Assembly (NCBI RefSeq): GCF_901875635.1
Contig: NZ_CABFMN010000134.1
Coordinates: 1-24,085, forward strand
Direction: 5' to 3'
DNA length: 24,085 nt
Source: Xylophilus ampelinus
GTDB taxonomy: Bacteria; Pseudomonadota; Gammaproteobacteria; Burkholderiales; Burkholderiaceae_C
Shown in pieces: positions 1 through 8,290 of this stretch (position 1 is the stretch's first letter; every line of letters starts with the position of its first letter). The position numbers were made by a program, and so were the translations under genes. Under the pieces are notes generated by a model that saw only the letters and a program-made list of their open reading frames with translations, did not search any database and had not been told where the DNA came from.

Positions 1-247
1 GTGCGGGCTGGGGCGCGGGCGCCGGGGGCGGCGGCGGTGCCACGGCCGTGCGCTGCGCGGCCTGCTGCGTCGTGGACGACCAGATCTCCGCCTCGATCGC
101 GTCGTCGTCGCCCTCGCGCTTCCAGCGCACGCCCCAGGTCAGGGCCGCGATGAGCAGTGCGTGCGCGATCAGCGCCAGCACCAGGGCGCGCATCGTGCCG
201 CGCTGGGGCGGCGGGGCGAATTCGGGGCGGTCGGCGACGAGCGACAT
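1..247 (-). CDS. tolA: TolA, N-terminal part (cut by left edge)
   Basis: The first 82 codons of a minus-strand gene, starting at ATG 247 and continuing past base 1. The product has a short cytoplasmic N-terminus, one hydrophobic segment at about residues 21-40 with a histidine inside it (His29), then a charged stretch and a Pro/Ala-rich region (run of five prolines near residue 75). This is the layout of TolA, the inner-membrane protein that links the TolQR motor to Pal and TolB in the outer membrane during envelope constriction; the in-membrane histidine matches the residue through which TolA contacts TolQR. It follows tolR by 21 bp, with GGGAG upstream of the ATG. The N-terminus alone could also suit a TonB-like protein; the assignment rests mostly on ybgC-tolQ-tolR context. 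Confidence 0.85.
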   Translation of the reverse strand, partial: MSLVADRPEFAPPPQRGTMRALVLALIAHALLIAALTWGVRWKREGDDDAIEAEIWSSTTQQAAQRTAVAPPPPPAPAPQPA

Positions 248-268
248 GCGTGCGTGCGACTCCCGGGC

Positions 269-709
<441 letters not shown>

Positions 710-727
710 GGCTGGAATCTCCCGGGG

Positions 728-1444
728 TCAGTGGCCCGAGGCCGCGCTGCTCTGCGTCGCGTGGGCGCTGGAAGCCGACAGGTTGCGCTGCAGGATGTTG
801 GAGAACTCCTCGATGAAGGTCTCCAGGGCGATGGCGATCTTGTCGATCTCGCGCGCGAAGCGGTTGTAGCCCACCACGGCCGGGATGGCGGCGAACAGGC
901 CGATGGCGGTGGCGACCAGCGCTTCGGCGATGCCGGGCGCGACGGTGGACAGCGTCACCTGTGCCAGCGCGGCCAGGCCCGTGAAGGCATGCATGATCCC
1001 CCACACCGTGCCGAAGAGGCCCACGTAAGGCGACACCGAGCCGACCGTGGCGAGGAAGGACAGGTTCGATTCGGCGGCGTCCATCTCGCGCTGGAAGCTC
1101 GCGCGCATGGCGCGGCGGGCGCCGTCGAGCAGCGTGGCGGCATCGCTGATGTGGCGTTCGCGCAGCTTCTGGTACTCACGCATGCCGGAGGCGAAGATGC
1201 GTTCCATCGGGCCGGCGAACTTGGCGTTCTGCGCCGCCGAGGCGAACAGTTCGTTCAGGCTGGTGCCCGACCAGAACTCGCGCTCGAAGTCTTCATTGAG
1301 CGCGCGCATGCGCTTGAGCGCGAAGAACTTGCGGATGATCGCGGCCCAGCTGGCCACCGAGATCACGACCAGCAGCAGCACGACGAGCTGCACCGCGAGG
1401 CTGGCATGCAGGAGGAGGGTGGTGATCGACAGGTCTTGATTCAT
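728..1444 (-). CDS. tolQ: TolQ, Tol-Pal motor subunit
   Basis: A 238-residue MotA/TolQ/ExbB-family protein. The N-terminal helix is at about residues 15-40; the paired C-terminal helices contain the family signatures VGLFGTVWGIMHAF and VAPGIAEALVATAIGLFAAIP. Small and polar residues in these helices form the proton channel around TolR Asp24. Length is close to E. coli TolQ (230). No Shine-Dalgarno sequence is visible: the bases before ATG 1444 read CCCTTTTATGCC, and an ATG five bases upstream opens a two-codon frame (ATG CCA TGA) whose stop overlaps the tolQ start. No other in-frame start gives a better N-terminus, so the annotated start is kept. Intergenic distance to ybgC is 43 bp. Confidence 0.95.
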   Translation of the reverse strand: MNQDLSITTLLLHASLAVQLVVLLLVVISVASWAAIIRKFFALKRMRALNEDFEREFWSGTSLNELFASAAQNAKFAGPMERIFASGMREYQKLRERHISDAATLLDGARRAMRASFQREMDAAESNLSFLATVGSVSPYVGLFGTVWGIMHAFTGLAALAQVTLSTVAPGIAEALVATAIGLFAAIPAVVGYNRFAREIDKIAIALETFIEEFSNILQRNLSASSAHATQSSAASGH

Positions 1445-1487
1445 GGCATAAAAGGGTCGGACGCGAAGCGGGCCGGCACGGTGGCGC

Positions 1488-1961
1488 TCAGGACAGCAGA
1501 CTCACGCGGGCCGGGCGCTGCGCATCCGTGGGAGACATGGAGCCGAGAAAACGTTCAAGGGTTCCCACCAGTTCGGTGGGCATGCGCGCAGGCCGCATGC
1601 GGCCTGCATCCACCCAGCCGATGCGGATGGACCCCTCGCAAAGGACGGTATTGTGCTCTGTTTTTGATAGCACACGCTGCCCGATGATCATCGATGCCGG
1701 GCCGATCTGCTGCAGCGCGGCCGTAACCAGCAGCTCGTCGTCCAGGCGGGCAGGGCGGTGGTACTTGAGCTGGGTTTCGCTGACGACGAACATGCCGCCG
1801 CTGCGCTCGCGCAGCGCGCGCTGCTCGATGCCCATGGCGCGCAGCCACTCGGTGCGGGCGCGTTCCATGAATTTCAGGTAGTTGGCGTAGAAGACGATGC
1901 CCCCGGCGTCGGTGTCTTCCCAGTACACGCGCAGCGGCAGCGCGAAAGTGTCGGTGCTCAT
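1488..1961 (-). CDS. ybgC: YbgC, Tol-Pal-associated acyl-CoA thioesterase
   Basis: A 157-residue hotdog-fold thioesterase. The N-terminus carries the YbgC signature YWEDTDAGGIVFYANYLKF, in which Asp18 aligns with the catalytic aspartate of the 4-hydroxybenzoyl-CoA thioesterase/YbgC group. Members hydrolyse acyl-CoA or acyl-ACP and are tied to phospholipid metabolism; the gene conventionally leads tol-pal operons, as here. The start overlaps the aminotransferase stop (ATGA, 1958-1961), and GAAGG upstream can act as ribosome binding site. The gene contains an A/T-rich 23-bp palindrome at 1652-1674 whose base composition is unlike its surroundings; it is read in frame (LSKTEH) without disrupting the protein. 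The physiological substrate cannot be told from sequence. Confidence 0.93.
   Translation of the reverse strand: MSTDTFALPLRVYWEDTDAGGIVFYANYLKFMERARTEWLRAMGIEQRALRERSGGMFVVSETQLKYHRPARLDDELLVTAALQQIGPASMIIGQRVLSKTEHNTVLCEGSIRIGWVDAGRMRPARMPTELVGTLERFLGSMSPTDAQRPARVSLLS
1652..1674. repeat. 23-bp mini-palindrome (degenerate copy) inside ybgC
   Basis: Arms TGTGCT (1652-1657) and AGCACA (1669-1674) are perfectly complementary around an A/T-rich 11-nt loop. On the minus strand the layout, GTGCTA-N3-AAAA followed by AGC, matches the copies in the DUF748 and DUF349 genes position by position, and the total length is the same 23 nt. Confidence 0.55.
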
Positions 1962-3241
1962 GCCGTCAATGCCTTCAGTCGCGCCGCGGCCTCTTGCAGA
2001 TGCGCCATCGAGCTGGCGGTGGAGAAGCGCACGAAGCGCCGCGTCTCGGCCGTGCCGAAGTCGCGCCCCGGCGTGATCGCGACGTGGGCGCGCTTCATGA
2101 GTTCGAAAACGAAGTCCCAGCTCGTGTCCGCGCCTTCGATGCCAAGCCGCTCGGCGAGCGAGCTGCAGTCGGCCCAGGCGTAGAAGGCGCCATCGGGCAT
2201 GACGGGCACGTCGAGTCCGGCCGCCTGCAGTTGCGGGATGAACCAGTCGCGCCGTGCCTTGAACTCGGCGCGGCGGCGTTCGTACTCGGCGATGCTCTCG
2301 GGCTCGAAGCAGGCGAGGGCGGCGTACTGCGAGACGGTGCTCGCGCAGATGAACAGGTTCTGCGCCAGCCGCTCGACCACCGGCACGAGTGCCTCGGGCA
2401 CCACCAGCCAGCCCAGGCGCCAGCCGGTCATGTTGAAGTACTTGCTGAAGCTGTTGATGCTGATGACCTGGTCGTCGATGGCCAGCGCGCTTTGGCCGAA
2501 CGCGTCGTCGAGTCCTAGTGCCCCCATGCTCGGCACTGGCGTGTCCTCGCTGCCCCCCGAGGGGGCGCCGGCTTGCTCGGGGCGGCCCACCGCGGCGCCG
2601 TAAGAGAGCCCCAGGTAGATCTCGTCGATCAGCGTGATGCCGCCGCGGCGGCGCACCACGTCGTGGATGCGGCGCAGTTCATCCGGTGCGATCGAGGTGC
2701 CGGTCGGGTTGGACGGCGAGGCGAGCAGCACGCCTCGCGTCTTCTCGGTCCAGGCCGCCTCGACCTTCTCGGCGCTGAGCTGGTAGCGCTCGGCGGCGGT
2801 GGTCGGCACCAGCACGGCCGTGCCTTCGGCGGCGCTCACGAAGTGCCGGTTGCAGGGGTAGCTCGGGTCCGGCATCAGGATCTCGTCGCCGGCCTCGATC
2901 AGGGCCAGGCAGGCGAGCTGCAACGCGGCCGACGCGCCGGCCGTGACCACGATGCGGCGCGCGGGCACTTGCAGGCCGAAGCGCTGGGCATACCAGGCGC
3001 TGATGCGCTCACGAAGCGCCTCCAGGCCGGTCGCCTGCGTGTATTGGGTGGCGCCGGCGCGCACGGCGCGGGCCGCGGCTTCCTGCACCAGCGGCGGCGC
3101 GGTGAAGTCCGGCTCGCCGATGTTCAGGAAGATCATCGGCCGCTCGGTGTGGGCCACCTCGCGCGCCAGCACGCCGGCGGCCTTGGCGACCTCCATCACG
3201 TAGAAGGGTTCGATGCGCTGGGCGCGGGACGCGATCCGCAT
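1958..3241 (-). CDS. PLP-dependent aminotransferase, class I/II
   Basis: A 427-residue fold-type I aminotransferase. Recognisable parts are the N-terminal NIGEPDF motif, the substrate/PLP segment ASPSNPTGT, DEIYLGLSYG, and SFSKYFNMTGWRLGW, with Lys267 as the expected Schiff-base lysine. The family moves amino groups between an amino acid and a 2-oxo acid; exact substrates (aspartate, alanine, aromatic) cannot be set from sequence. I start at ATG 3241, because the open frame further upstream runs through nusB and reads as low-complexity arginine-rich shadow. It lies 14 bp after nusB, and its stop overlaps the ybgC start. Odd feature: residues about 214-242 (rich in Gly, Pro and Ser) interrupt the normally continuous stretch between LGLSYG and DDAFGQ. 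They are encoded by a REP-like palindromic element. Confidence 0.9.
   Translation of the reverse strand: MRIASRAQRIEPFYVMEVAKAAGVLAREVAHTERPMIFLNIGEPDFTAPPLVQEAAARAVRAGATQYTQATGLEALRERISAWYAQRFGLQVPARRIVVTAGASAALQLACLALIEAGDEILMPDPSYPCNRHFVSAAEGTAVLVPTTAAERYQLSAEKVEAAWTEKTRGVLLASPSNPTGTSIAPDELRRIHDVVRRRGGITLIDEIYLGLSYGAAVGRPEQAGAPSGGSEDTPVPSMGALGLDDAFGQSALAIDDQVISINSFSKYFNMTGWRLGWLVVPEALVPVVERLAQNLFICASTVSQYAALACFEPESIAEYERRRAEFKARRDWFIPQLQAAGLDVPVMPDGAFYAWADCSSLAERLGIEGADTSWDFVFELMKRAHVAITPGRDFGTAETRRFVRFSTASSMAHLQEAAARLKALTA
2512..2602. repeat. REP-like palindromic element inserted in frame in the aminotransferase
   Basis: On the minus strand the block contains GGCGCCCCCTCGGGGGGC, then GCAGCGAGG, then a second G-run (ATGGGGGC). 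The core GCCCCC-CGA-GGGGGC at 2552-2566 is a 6-bp stem with a 3-nt loop. From memory, elements of this type are common between genes in Comamonadaceae chromosomes. Here the element sits inside a gene, its length is close to a multiple of three, and it has no stop codon in the gene's frame. Exact boundaries are estimates. Confidence 0.65.
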
Positions 3242-3255
3242 GATGCGTCCGCCCT

Positions 3256-3753
3256 TCAGCTGCGCAGCTTGCCGGCGGCGCGGTCGGCGTCCACCTCGGG
3301 CGCGCGCAGCGTGGGCGCCAGGCCGTTGAGCACGCCGTTGACGTACTTGTGGCCGTCGGTGCCGCCGAACTCCTTGGCCAGCTCCACGCACTCGTTGATG
3401 ACCACGCGCCACGGCACGTCGGCACAGTGGCGAAATTCGTAGACGCCGATCCACATCACGGCATGCTCGATCGGCGAGATCTCCTCGAGCTTGCGGTCGA
3501 GCAGCGGCGCGATGAGGCCGTCGAGTTCAGCCGACTCGCGGATCGAGCCGTGCAGCAGCGCGTCGTAGTGGGCCGAGTCGGCCTTGTGGAAGCCGGAGAG
3601 GTCGCGCGTGAAGGCGTCGATGGACTCGGGCTCGTTGCGCCCGACGAGGTGCTGGTACAGCGCCTGGACGGCGAATTCGCGCGCCCGCGTGCGGGCCGAG
3701 CGGGACGAGGCCTTGCGCGGTGCGCCGGCGCGCGGGGGCGTGGCCTCGCTCAT
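3256..3753 (-). CDS. nusB: NusB, transcription antitermination factor
   Basis: A 165-residue NusB. The helical core begins [18 protein letters not shown] and includes [16 protein letters not shown] and [17 protein letters not shown], typical of the family. NusB pairs with NusE (ribosomal protein S10) and binds boxA RNA to support antitermination in rRNA transcription. It is longer than E. coli NusB (139 residues), mainly through a basic Ala/Ser/Arg-rich N-terminal extension of about 22 residues and a short C-terminal tail. Its ATG overlaps the ribH stop (ATGA, 3750-3753), the widespread ribH-nusB coupling. It is followed after 14 bp by the aminotransferase. Confidence 0.95.
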   Translation of the reverse strand: MSEATPPRAGAPRKASSRSARTRAREFAVQALYQHLVGRNEPESIDAFTRDLSGFHKADSAHYDALLHGSIRESAELDGLIAPLLDRKLEEISPIEHAVMWIGVYEFRHCADVPWRVVINECVELAKEFGGTDGHKYVNGVLNGLAPTLRAPEVDADRAAGKLRS

Positions 3754-4223
3754 GCCGCAGCCGCCAGGCTCTTCACGAGCAGGGCCATCTCGACGGCGAC
3801 CTGTGCGGCATCACGGCCCTTGTCGGTCTGGCGGGCCACGGCCTGCTCGAGGTTCTCCGTCGTCAGGACGGCGTTGGCGATCGGGATGTGGTGGTCGAGC
3901 CCGATGCGGGTCACGCCCGCGCCGGATTCGTTGGCCACCAGCTCGAAGTGGTAGGTCTCGCCGCGGATGATGCAGCCCAATGCCACCAGCGCGTCGTAGC
4001 CGCCGCGCCGGGCCATCGCCTGCAGCGCCAGCGGCACTTCGAGCGCACCGGGCACCAGTTGGTGGTCGATGCGATCGGCCTTCACGCCGAGCTTGTCCAG
4101 CTCGGCCAGGCAGGCCGAGGCCAGCGCGTTCGTGATGTCTTCGTTGAAACGAGCCTGCACGATGCCGATGCGCAGGCTGCTGCCGTCGAGCGGGCCGGCC
4201 GCTCCCTTGTTGGCGTTGAGCAT
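3750..4223 (-). CDS. ribH: Lumazine synthase (6,7-dimethyl-8-ribityllumazine synthase)
   Basis: A 157-residue RibH. It condenses 5-amino-6-ribitylaminouracil with 3,4-dihydroxy-2-butanone 4-phosphate to give 6,7-dimethyl-8-ribityllumazine, the penultimate riboflavin step. Visible family motifs are [14 protein letters not shown], the [11 protein letters not shown] loop and [19 protein letters not shown], which carries the active-site histidine. The start is ATG 4223; the much longer open frame upstream is an antisense-like shadow inside ribBX. It begins 11 nt after the ribBX stop, and the spacer has CCTCC rather than a Shine-Dalgarno sequence, so translation probably depends on reinitiation after ribBX. 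Its stop overlaps the nusB start. Confidence 0.96.
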   Translation of the reverse strand: MLNANKGAAGPLDGSSLRIGIVQARFNEDITNALASACLAELDKLGVKADRIDHQLVPGALEVPLALQAMARRGGYDALVALGCIIRGETYHFELVANESGAGVTRIGLDHHIPIANAVLTTENLEQAVARQTDKGRDAAQVAVEMALLVKSLAAAA

Positions 4224-4234
4224 TTTCTGGAGGT

Positions 4235-5398
4235 CTATTCTTTGGTGATGTAGCCGGCGATCTCGAGGCCGTAGCCTGCCGCCATGCTGGGCATGCGCCG
4301 CGGCGTGCCCATGAGTTGCATCTTCTGCACACCGCACTCGCGCAGCACCTGGGCGCCGACGCCGTAGCTGCGCAGGTCCATGCGGCCGCGCTCGGGGGCT
4401 TGCGCCGGTCGGGCCGTGCCCTCGAACTGGGCCAGCAGTTCGGCGGCGCTTTCGCCGCAGTTGAGCAGCACCGCCACGCCCTTGCCCTCGGCCGCGATGT
4501 GGGCCAGGCTGGCGTCGAGGCTCCAGGAGTGCATCGGGCGTTCCAGTTCGAGCGCGTCGAGCACCGAGAGCGGCTCGTGCACGCGCACCGGGATCACCTC
4601 GTCGGGGCCCCATTGGCCGCGGACCAGCGCGAGATGCACGCCGTGGCTGGGCTTGTCCTTGAAGGCATGCAGCGTGAACCAGCCGTGCGTGGTGCGGATC
4701 TCGCGGCTGCCGACACGTTCCACGAGCGTTTCGGTGCGGCTGCGGTATTCGATGAGGGCGGCAATGGTGCCGATCTTCAGGCCGTGCTCCGCCGCGAACA
4801 GCTGCAGGTCGGGCAGGCGGGCCATGGTCCCGTCCTCGTTCATCACTTCGCAGATGACCGCGGCGGGCGAGCAGCCGGCCATGGCCGCCAGGTCGCAGCC
4901 GGCTTCGGTGTGGCCGGCGCGCATGAGCACGCCGCCGTCCACCGCCTGCAGCGGGAAGATGTGGCCCGGCTGAACCAGGTCGGCCGCGACGGCGTTCGGC
5001 GCGACCGCAGCCTGCACGGTGCGGGCACGGTCGGCGGCGGAAATGCCCGTCGTCACGCCTTCGGCGGCTTCGATCGACACAGTGAAGGCGGTCGAGTGCT
5101 TGGCCCCGTTGCGCGTCACCATGGGCGGCAGGTTCAGGCGCTCGCACATCTCGCGCGAGAGCGTCAGGCAAATCAGGCCGCGGGCGTGGCGGGCCATGAA
5201 GTTGATCGCCTGCGGCGTCACGTGGTCGGCCGCCAGGACGATGTCGCCCTCGTTCTCGCGGTCTTCCTCGTCGACGAGGATGACCATGCGGCCGGCCCGC
5301 ATGTCGGCCACGATCTCCTCGACCGAGGAGATGGGGGCGGCTTCGACGGGCGCCTTGCGGCCGGCGGCGAGGTTCAGGGAGGTGACGGAGGCATTCAT
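4235..5398 (-). CDS. ribBA: DHBP synthase with degenerate GTP cyclohydrolase II-like domain (RibBX type)
   Basis: A 387-residue two-domain protein. Residues about 24-225 are 3,4-dihydroxy-2-butanone 4-phosphate synthase: [10 protein letters not shown] (43-52), RHARGLICL and [10 protein letters not shown] (162-171) are intact, so conversion of ribulose 5-phosphate to DHBP is expected. The C-terminal half resembles GTP cyclohydrolase II only in outline. It lacks the zinc ligands of the CLTGD...RCDCG motif and the HRQEGRG active-site motif; only isolated cysteines remain. It should therefore not open the GTP ring, and a separate functional ribA is needed elsewhere. This matches the RibBX variant known from Proteobacteria. 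The start at ATG 5398 overlaps the ribE stop (ATGA), and ribH follows after 11 bp. Confidence 0.9.
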   Translation of the reverse strand: MNASVTSLNLAAGRKAPVEAAPISSVEEIVADMRAGRMVILVDEEDRENEGDIVLAADHVTPQAINFMARHARGLICLTLSREMCERLNLPPMVTRNGAKHSTAFTVSIEAAEGVTTGISAADRARTVQAAVAPNAVAADLVQPGHIFPLQAVDGGVLMRAGHTEAGCDLAAMAGCSPAAVICEVMNEDGTMARLPDLQLFAAEHGLKIGTIAALIEYRSRTETLVERVGSREIRTTHGWFTLHAFKDKPSHGVHLALVRGQWGPDEVIPVRVHEPLSVLDALELERPMHSWSLDASLAHIAAEGKGVAVLLNCGESAAELLAQFEGTARPAQAPERGRMDLRSYGVGAQVLRECGVQKMQLMGTPRRMPSMAAGYGLEIAGYITKE

Positions 5399-6042
5399 GG
5401 CTGCAGGCCGGTGTTGGGCAGGACGCCCGCCTGGAGCATGCGCTCCAAGTAGCGGGCAACGGTGTCGATCTCGAGGTTCACGCGGCTGCCGGCGCGCAAC
5501 TGCCCCAGGCCGGTGTTTTCCACGGTGTGCGGAATGAGGTTGATGCTGATCTCGGTGCCGTCGGCGGCGTCCTTGACGCTGTTGACCGTGAGGCTGACGC
5601 CGTTGACGGTGATGGAGCCCTTGTAGGCCAGGAAGCGGGCGAGGGGGGGCGGGGCCGCCACGCGCAATTCCCAACTCTCTCCCTGGGGCGCGAAGTGGCT
5701 GACGATACCGATGCCGTCGACATGCCCCGAGACGATGTGGCCGCCGAGCCGGTCGTGGGCGCGCAGCGCCTTCTCGAGGTTGACGGCGGTGCCGGCATCC
5801 GCCAGGCCGGCGGTCTTGTCCAGCGATTCGGCGGAGATGTCGATGGTGAACTGGCTGGCGGCCGGGTCGAAGCTGGTGACCGTCATGCAGGCGCCGTTGA
5901 GCGCGATGCTGTCACCGAGCCCCACGTCGTCCAGGTAGCCCGGCGGTGCCGAGATGGACAGGCGCTTGCCGTGGGCGGAGGAGGAGCCGAGGCCGTGGAC
6001 GGCGGCGATGCGCCCCACGCCGGTGATGATGCCGGTGAACAT
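5395..6042 (-). CDS. ribE: Riboflavin synthase, alpha subunit
   Basis: A 215-residue riboflavin synthase (ribC in E. coli naming, 213 residues there). It dismutates two 6,7-dimethyl-8-ribityllumazine molecules to riboflavin and the pyrimidine precursor. The N-terminus [10 protein letters not shown] is diagnostic, and the two lumazine-binding repeats are visible: the first includes NGACMTVT, the second begins near [12 protein letters not shown] and includes NGVSLTVN. It lies 46 bp after ribD and overlaps the next gene by ATGA. The gap before it is too short to hold an FMN riboswitch. Confidence 0.96.
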   Translation of the reverse strand: MFTGIITGVGRIAAVHGLGSSSAHGKRLSISAPPGYLDDVGLGDSIALNGACMTVTSFDPAASQFTIDISAESLDKTAGLADAGTAVNLEKALRAHDRLGGHIVSGHVDGIGIVSHFAPQGESWELRVAAPPPLARFLAYKGSITVNGVSLTVNSVKDAADGTEISINLIPHTVENTGLGQLRAGSRVNLEIDTVARYLERMLQAGVLPNTGLQP

Positions 6043-6088
6043 AACTCGGCATTTTCGCAGAGAAGCGGGACGCAGCCTCGGGCAAACC

Positions 6089-7213
6089 CTAGAAGGCGTC
6101 TCGGCCGGTCACTCGCGCGACGATGCGCAGGTCGTCGCCCAGGCGATCCACCGAGCGAAATTCCAATGGCACCGCGCCCGAGAGCGCATCCAGCGGACCG
6201 CCGGCGAACGCGTTGGAGGCGATGCCCAGGCCGTCGCCGAGCAGCTTGGGGGCGAGGTACAGCAGCAGTTCGTCGATCAGTCCCTCGCGCATCAGCGAGC
6301 CGTTGAGCTTGTGGCCGGCCTCGACGTGCAGTTCGTTGACTTCCCGGCGTGCCAGGTCGGCCATCAGGGCCGCCAAGTCGACCTTGCCCTGTGCGTTGGG
6401 CAGGTAGGTGACCGTCGCGCCCCGGGCTTCCAGCGCCTCCGCCTTGGCATCGTTTCGGGCTGCAGCGTAGAGCCAGACTGGGCGAGGCGCTATGAAAATG
6501 TGAGCGTCCGGCGGCGTCTGCAGATGACTGTCGACCACCACGAGCTGAGGCTGCCGTGACGTATCCGCGTGCCGGACGTCCAGGCGGGGGTTGTCGTCGA
6601 GCACCGTGCCCACGCCCGTAAGGATCGCGCCGGCGCGGGCGCGCCAGGCATGGCCATCGGCGCGTGCGGCCTCGCCGGTGATCCACTGGCTGGCGCCATT
6701 GGACAGCGCGGTCTTGCCGTCGAGCGAGGCCGCGGCCTTGAGCCTCACCCAGGGGGTCTTGCGCACCATGCGGCTGAAGAAGCCGATGTTCAGCTCGCGC
6801 GACTCGGTGGCGCCCTGGCCGATCTCCACGCCGATCCCGGCGGCCCGAAGCCGCTCGAAGCCCTGGCCGGCGACAAGGGGGTTGGGGTCGGCGATCGAGG
6901 CGATGACCTTGCGGATGCCGGCCGCGACCAGCGCATCGCAGCATGGGCCCGTGCGGCCATGGTGGGAGCAGGGCTCGAGGGTCACGTACGCCGTGGCGCC
7001 TTCGGTCGTGTGGCCGCGCGACGCGGCGTCGCGCAGGGCCATGACTTCGGCGTGGGCCCCACCGGCGGGCTGCGTCGCGCCGAGGCCGATCACATGGTCG
7101 TTCCCATCCACCAGCACGCAGCCAACGCTCGGATTGGGAGTCGTGCGACCCCGGCTGCTGCGAGCGGCGGCCAGGGCCGCGACCATATGGGAAGAAACCG
7201 GGGCTGACGACAC
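6089..7213 (-). CDS. ribD: RibD, bifunctional pyrimidine deaminase/reductase
   Basis: A 374-residue bifunctional enzyme if GTG 7213 is used. The N-terminal deaminase shows TTPNPSVGCV, HAEVMAL (zinc ligand His54, catalytic Glu56) and PCSHHGRTGPCC (zinc ligands Cys82 and Cys91). The C-terminal reductase starts near LKAAASLDGKTAL and includes WITGEAARAD and VEAGHKLNGSL. It acts on the GTP-derived pyrimidine: deamination, then NADPH reduction of the ribosyl chain. Start choice is uncertain: GTG 7213 gives an N-terminus like other RibD proteins, ATG 7186 would trim nine residues, and ATG 7282 would overlap fimT. No clear Shine-Dalgarno is present for any of them. A TATGAT hexamer on the minus strand (7223-7228) could be a -10 box, though its -35 is poor. 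A degenerate mini-palindrome lies at 6486-6508. Confidence 0.93.
   Translation of the reverse strand: MSSAPVSSHMVAALAAARSSRGRTTPNPSVGCVLVDGNDHVIGLGATQPAGGAHAEVMALRDAASRGHTTEGATAYVTLEPCSHHGRTGPCCDALVAAGIRKVIASIADPNPLVAGQGFERLRAAGIGVEIGQGATESRELNIGFFSRMVRKTPWVRLKAAASLDGKTALSNGASQWITGEAARADGHAWRARAGAILTGVGTVLDDNPRLDVRHADTSRQPQLVVVDSHLQTPPDAHIFIAPRPVWLYAAARNDAKAEALEARGATVTYLPNAQGKVDLAALMADLARREVNELHVEAGHKLNGSLMREGLIDELLLYLAPKLLGDGLGIASNAFAGGPLDALSGAVPLEFRSVDRLGDDLRIVARVTGRDAF
6486..6508. repeat. 23-bp mini-palindrome (degenerate copy) inside ribD
   Basis: Plus-strand arms GGCGCT and AGCGTC pair with one G-T wobble around an A-rich centre. The layout, GGCGCTA-N2-AAAA then AGCG-YC, matches the copies at 19122-19144 and 23938-23960 in length and most positions. 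It is read in the ribD frame as AHIFIAP. Confidence 0.45.
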
Positions 7214-7250
7214 GATGGCGCGATCATAGTGGGCGCCAGATGCGCCAGGA

Positions 7251-7832
7251 TCAACTCGTGCTGGTCGCCGAACAGGTGCCATCCGTGGCGCTCGTCGGCG
7301 TGCAGATGCGGACGCGGCCGGTGGATGCGAGGATGAGACGGCGGGTCTGCCTGTATGCGGTGGCCGCTGGCACGTCGTTGCGCACGAGGCTCAGCGTCAA
7401 GTTGCCTGCAGAGCCGTTGGTCTGTGCAGCGAAGCCGCTGCCGTCATAGCGCAGGTATGGGCGTGCACCGTCGGCGGTGCGAGTGCCGGAAGCCTCGAGG
7501 TAGGCAGGCCAGGGCGTCGTTTCCTGCACAAGCACCACATCTTTTGCCGGGTCGAAGGCGCCGTCGCGGTCCATGTCGACAAAGACGATGAATCCGTTCT
7601 TCCAGCCGCCCTGCTGGGAGATCACCATTGCGGGCCGATTGCGTTTCATCGCCTCGGAGCGCGCAGCAGCCAAAGCGCTGCTCAGGCTATTGGCAGCCGA
7701 GGTGAGGTTGGAGTTCCGGACGAAGTCGATGAGATTGGGCGCGGCCATCATGGCGAGGATGGCCAGGATCGCCAGCGCGACCATCATCTCGATCAATGTG
7801 AAAGCGCGTGCGCGAGATCGGGTTGCGGTCAT
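7251..7832 (-). CDS. fimT: FimT/GspH-family minor pseudopilin
   Basis: A 193-residue prepilin-like protein. A 10-residue basic leader ends at Ala10, followed by the type IV prepilin signature FTLIEMMVALAILAILAMMAAP (conserved Glu5 of the mature form present). A GspH/FimT-type C-terminal domain follows. The residue before the cleavage point is alanine instead of the usual glycine, which prepilin peptidases tolerate in some substrates. FimT/FimU-type minor pilins help prime assembly of type IV pili. The start at ATG 7832 overlaps the preceding pilE-like stop (ATGA, 7829-7832); a longer frame upstream lacks a prepilin-type leader. It is the last gene of the pil operon, 37 bp ahead of ribD. FimU is an equally possible name. 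Confidence 0.85.
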   Translation of the reverse strand: MTATRSRARAFTLIEMMVALAILAILAMMAAPNLIDFVRNSNLTSAANSLSSALAAARSEAMKRNRPAMVISQQGGWKNGFIVFVDMDRDGAFDPAKDVVLVQETTPWPAYLEASGTRTADGARPYLRYDGSGFAAQTNGSAGNLTLSLVRNDVPAATAYRQTRRLILASTGRVRICTPTSATDGTCSATSTS

Positions 7833-8290
7833 TTCCAGCAAACCCCCTTGCTGCTGTCGGTGCACCCTTTTTCGCCGGTGCTGGTCATCCACAGATCTCC
7901 AATGGGATCGGGGCGCTGAGGCACCGCCGTGAGTCTGACGCAGAGATTGAGGAGCATGCCGGCCTGGCAGGCTTCGGCTTTCATCAGGTAGCTGGCACCC
8001 GTCGGGCCCGAATCGCCTGACCAGGTCTTGAATGGTGCGCCTGCTTCACCCAAGGACACGGACTTGTACGCGCCGTTCTGCGTCATGTGTCGCTCTTGTT
8101 GCTGCATGAACTCCGCGAGCGCTGCGCGAGCTTCGGCTCTCCGCCCTTTCAGGATCGAATCCTGGTAAGTGGGGTAGGCGACGGCCGCCAGGATGCCGAT
8201 GACTACCACCACGATCATGAGCTCGATCAGCGCGAAACCAGTCATGTGCCTGTAGATGTGCTGCGAGCGGCGAAGAGAATGCAGGGTCAT
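7829..8290 (-). CDS. pilE: PilE-like minor type IV pilin
   Basis: A 153-residue prepilin. The leader is 18 residues if ATG 8290 is used, or three if the internal ATG at 8245 is used. Cleavage would fall after Gly18, before FALIELMIVVVVIGILAAVAYP with Glu5 present. The C-terminal half has four cysteines, two of them near the end (KGCTD and GVCWK), giving possible disulfide-bonded loops as in pilins. Its place directly after pilY1 matches the Pseudomonas minor-pilin cluster, where PilE is an accessory pilin of the tip/priming complex and not the main fibre subunit. The ATG overlaps the pilY1 stop (8287-8290), which supports the longer leader. Confidence 0.88.
   Translation of the reverse strand: MTLHSLRRSQHIYRHMTGFALIELMIVVVVIGILAAVAYPTYQDSILKGRRAEARAALAEFMQQQERHMTQNGAYKSVSLGEAGAPFKTWSGDSGPTGASYLMKAEACQAGMLLNLCVRLTAVPQRPDPIGDLWMTSTGEKGCTDSSKGVCWK

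Noticed and set aside
3242..3454. N-terminal extension of the aminotransferase
   Set aside because: It overlaps nusB and is Arg-rich shadow; the family N-terminus begins at ATG 3241.
4224..5459. Long frame continuous with ribH
   Set aside because: It lies inside ribBX in another frame and has no lumazine synthase features before Met at 4223.
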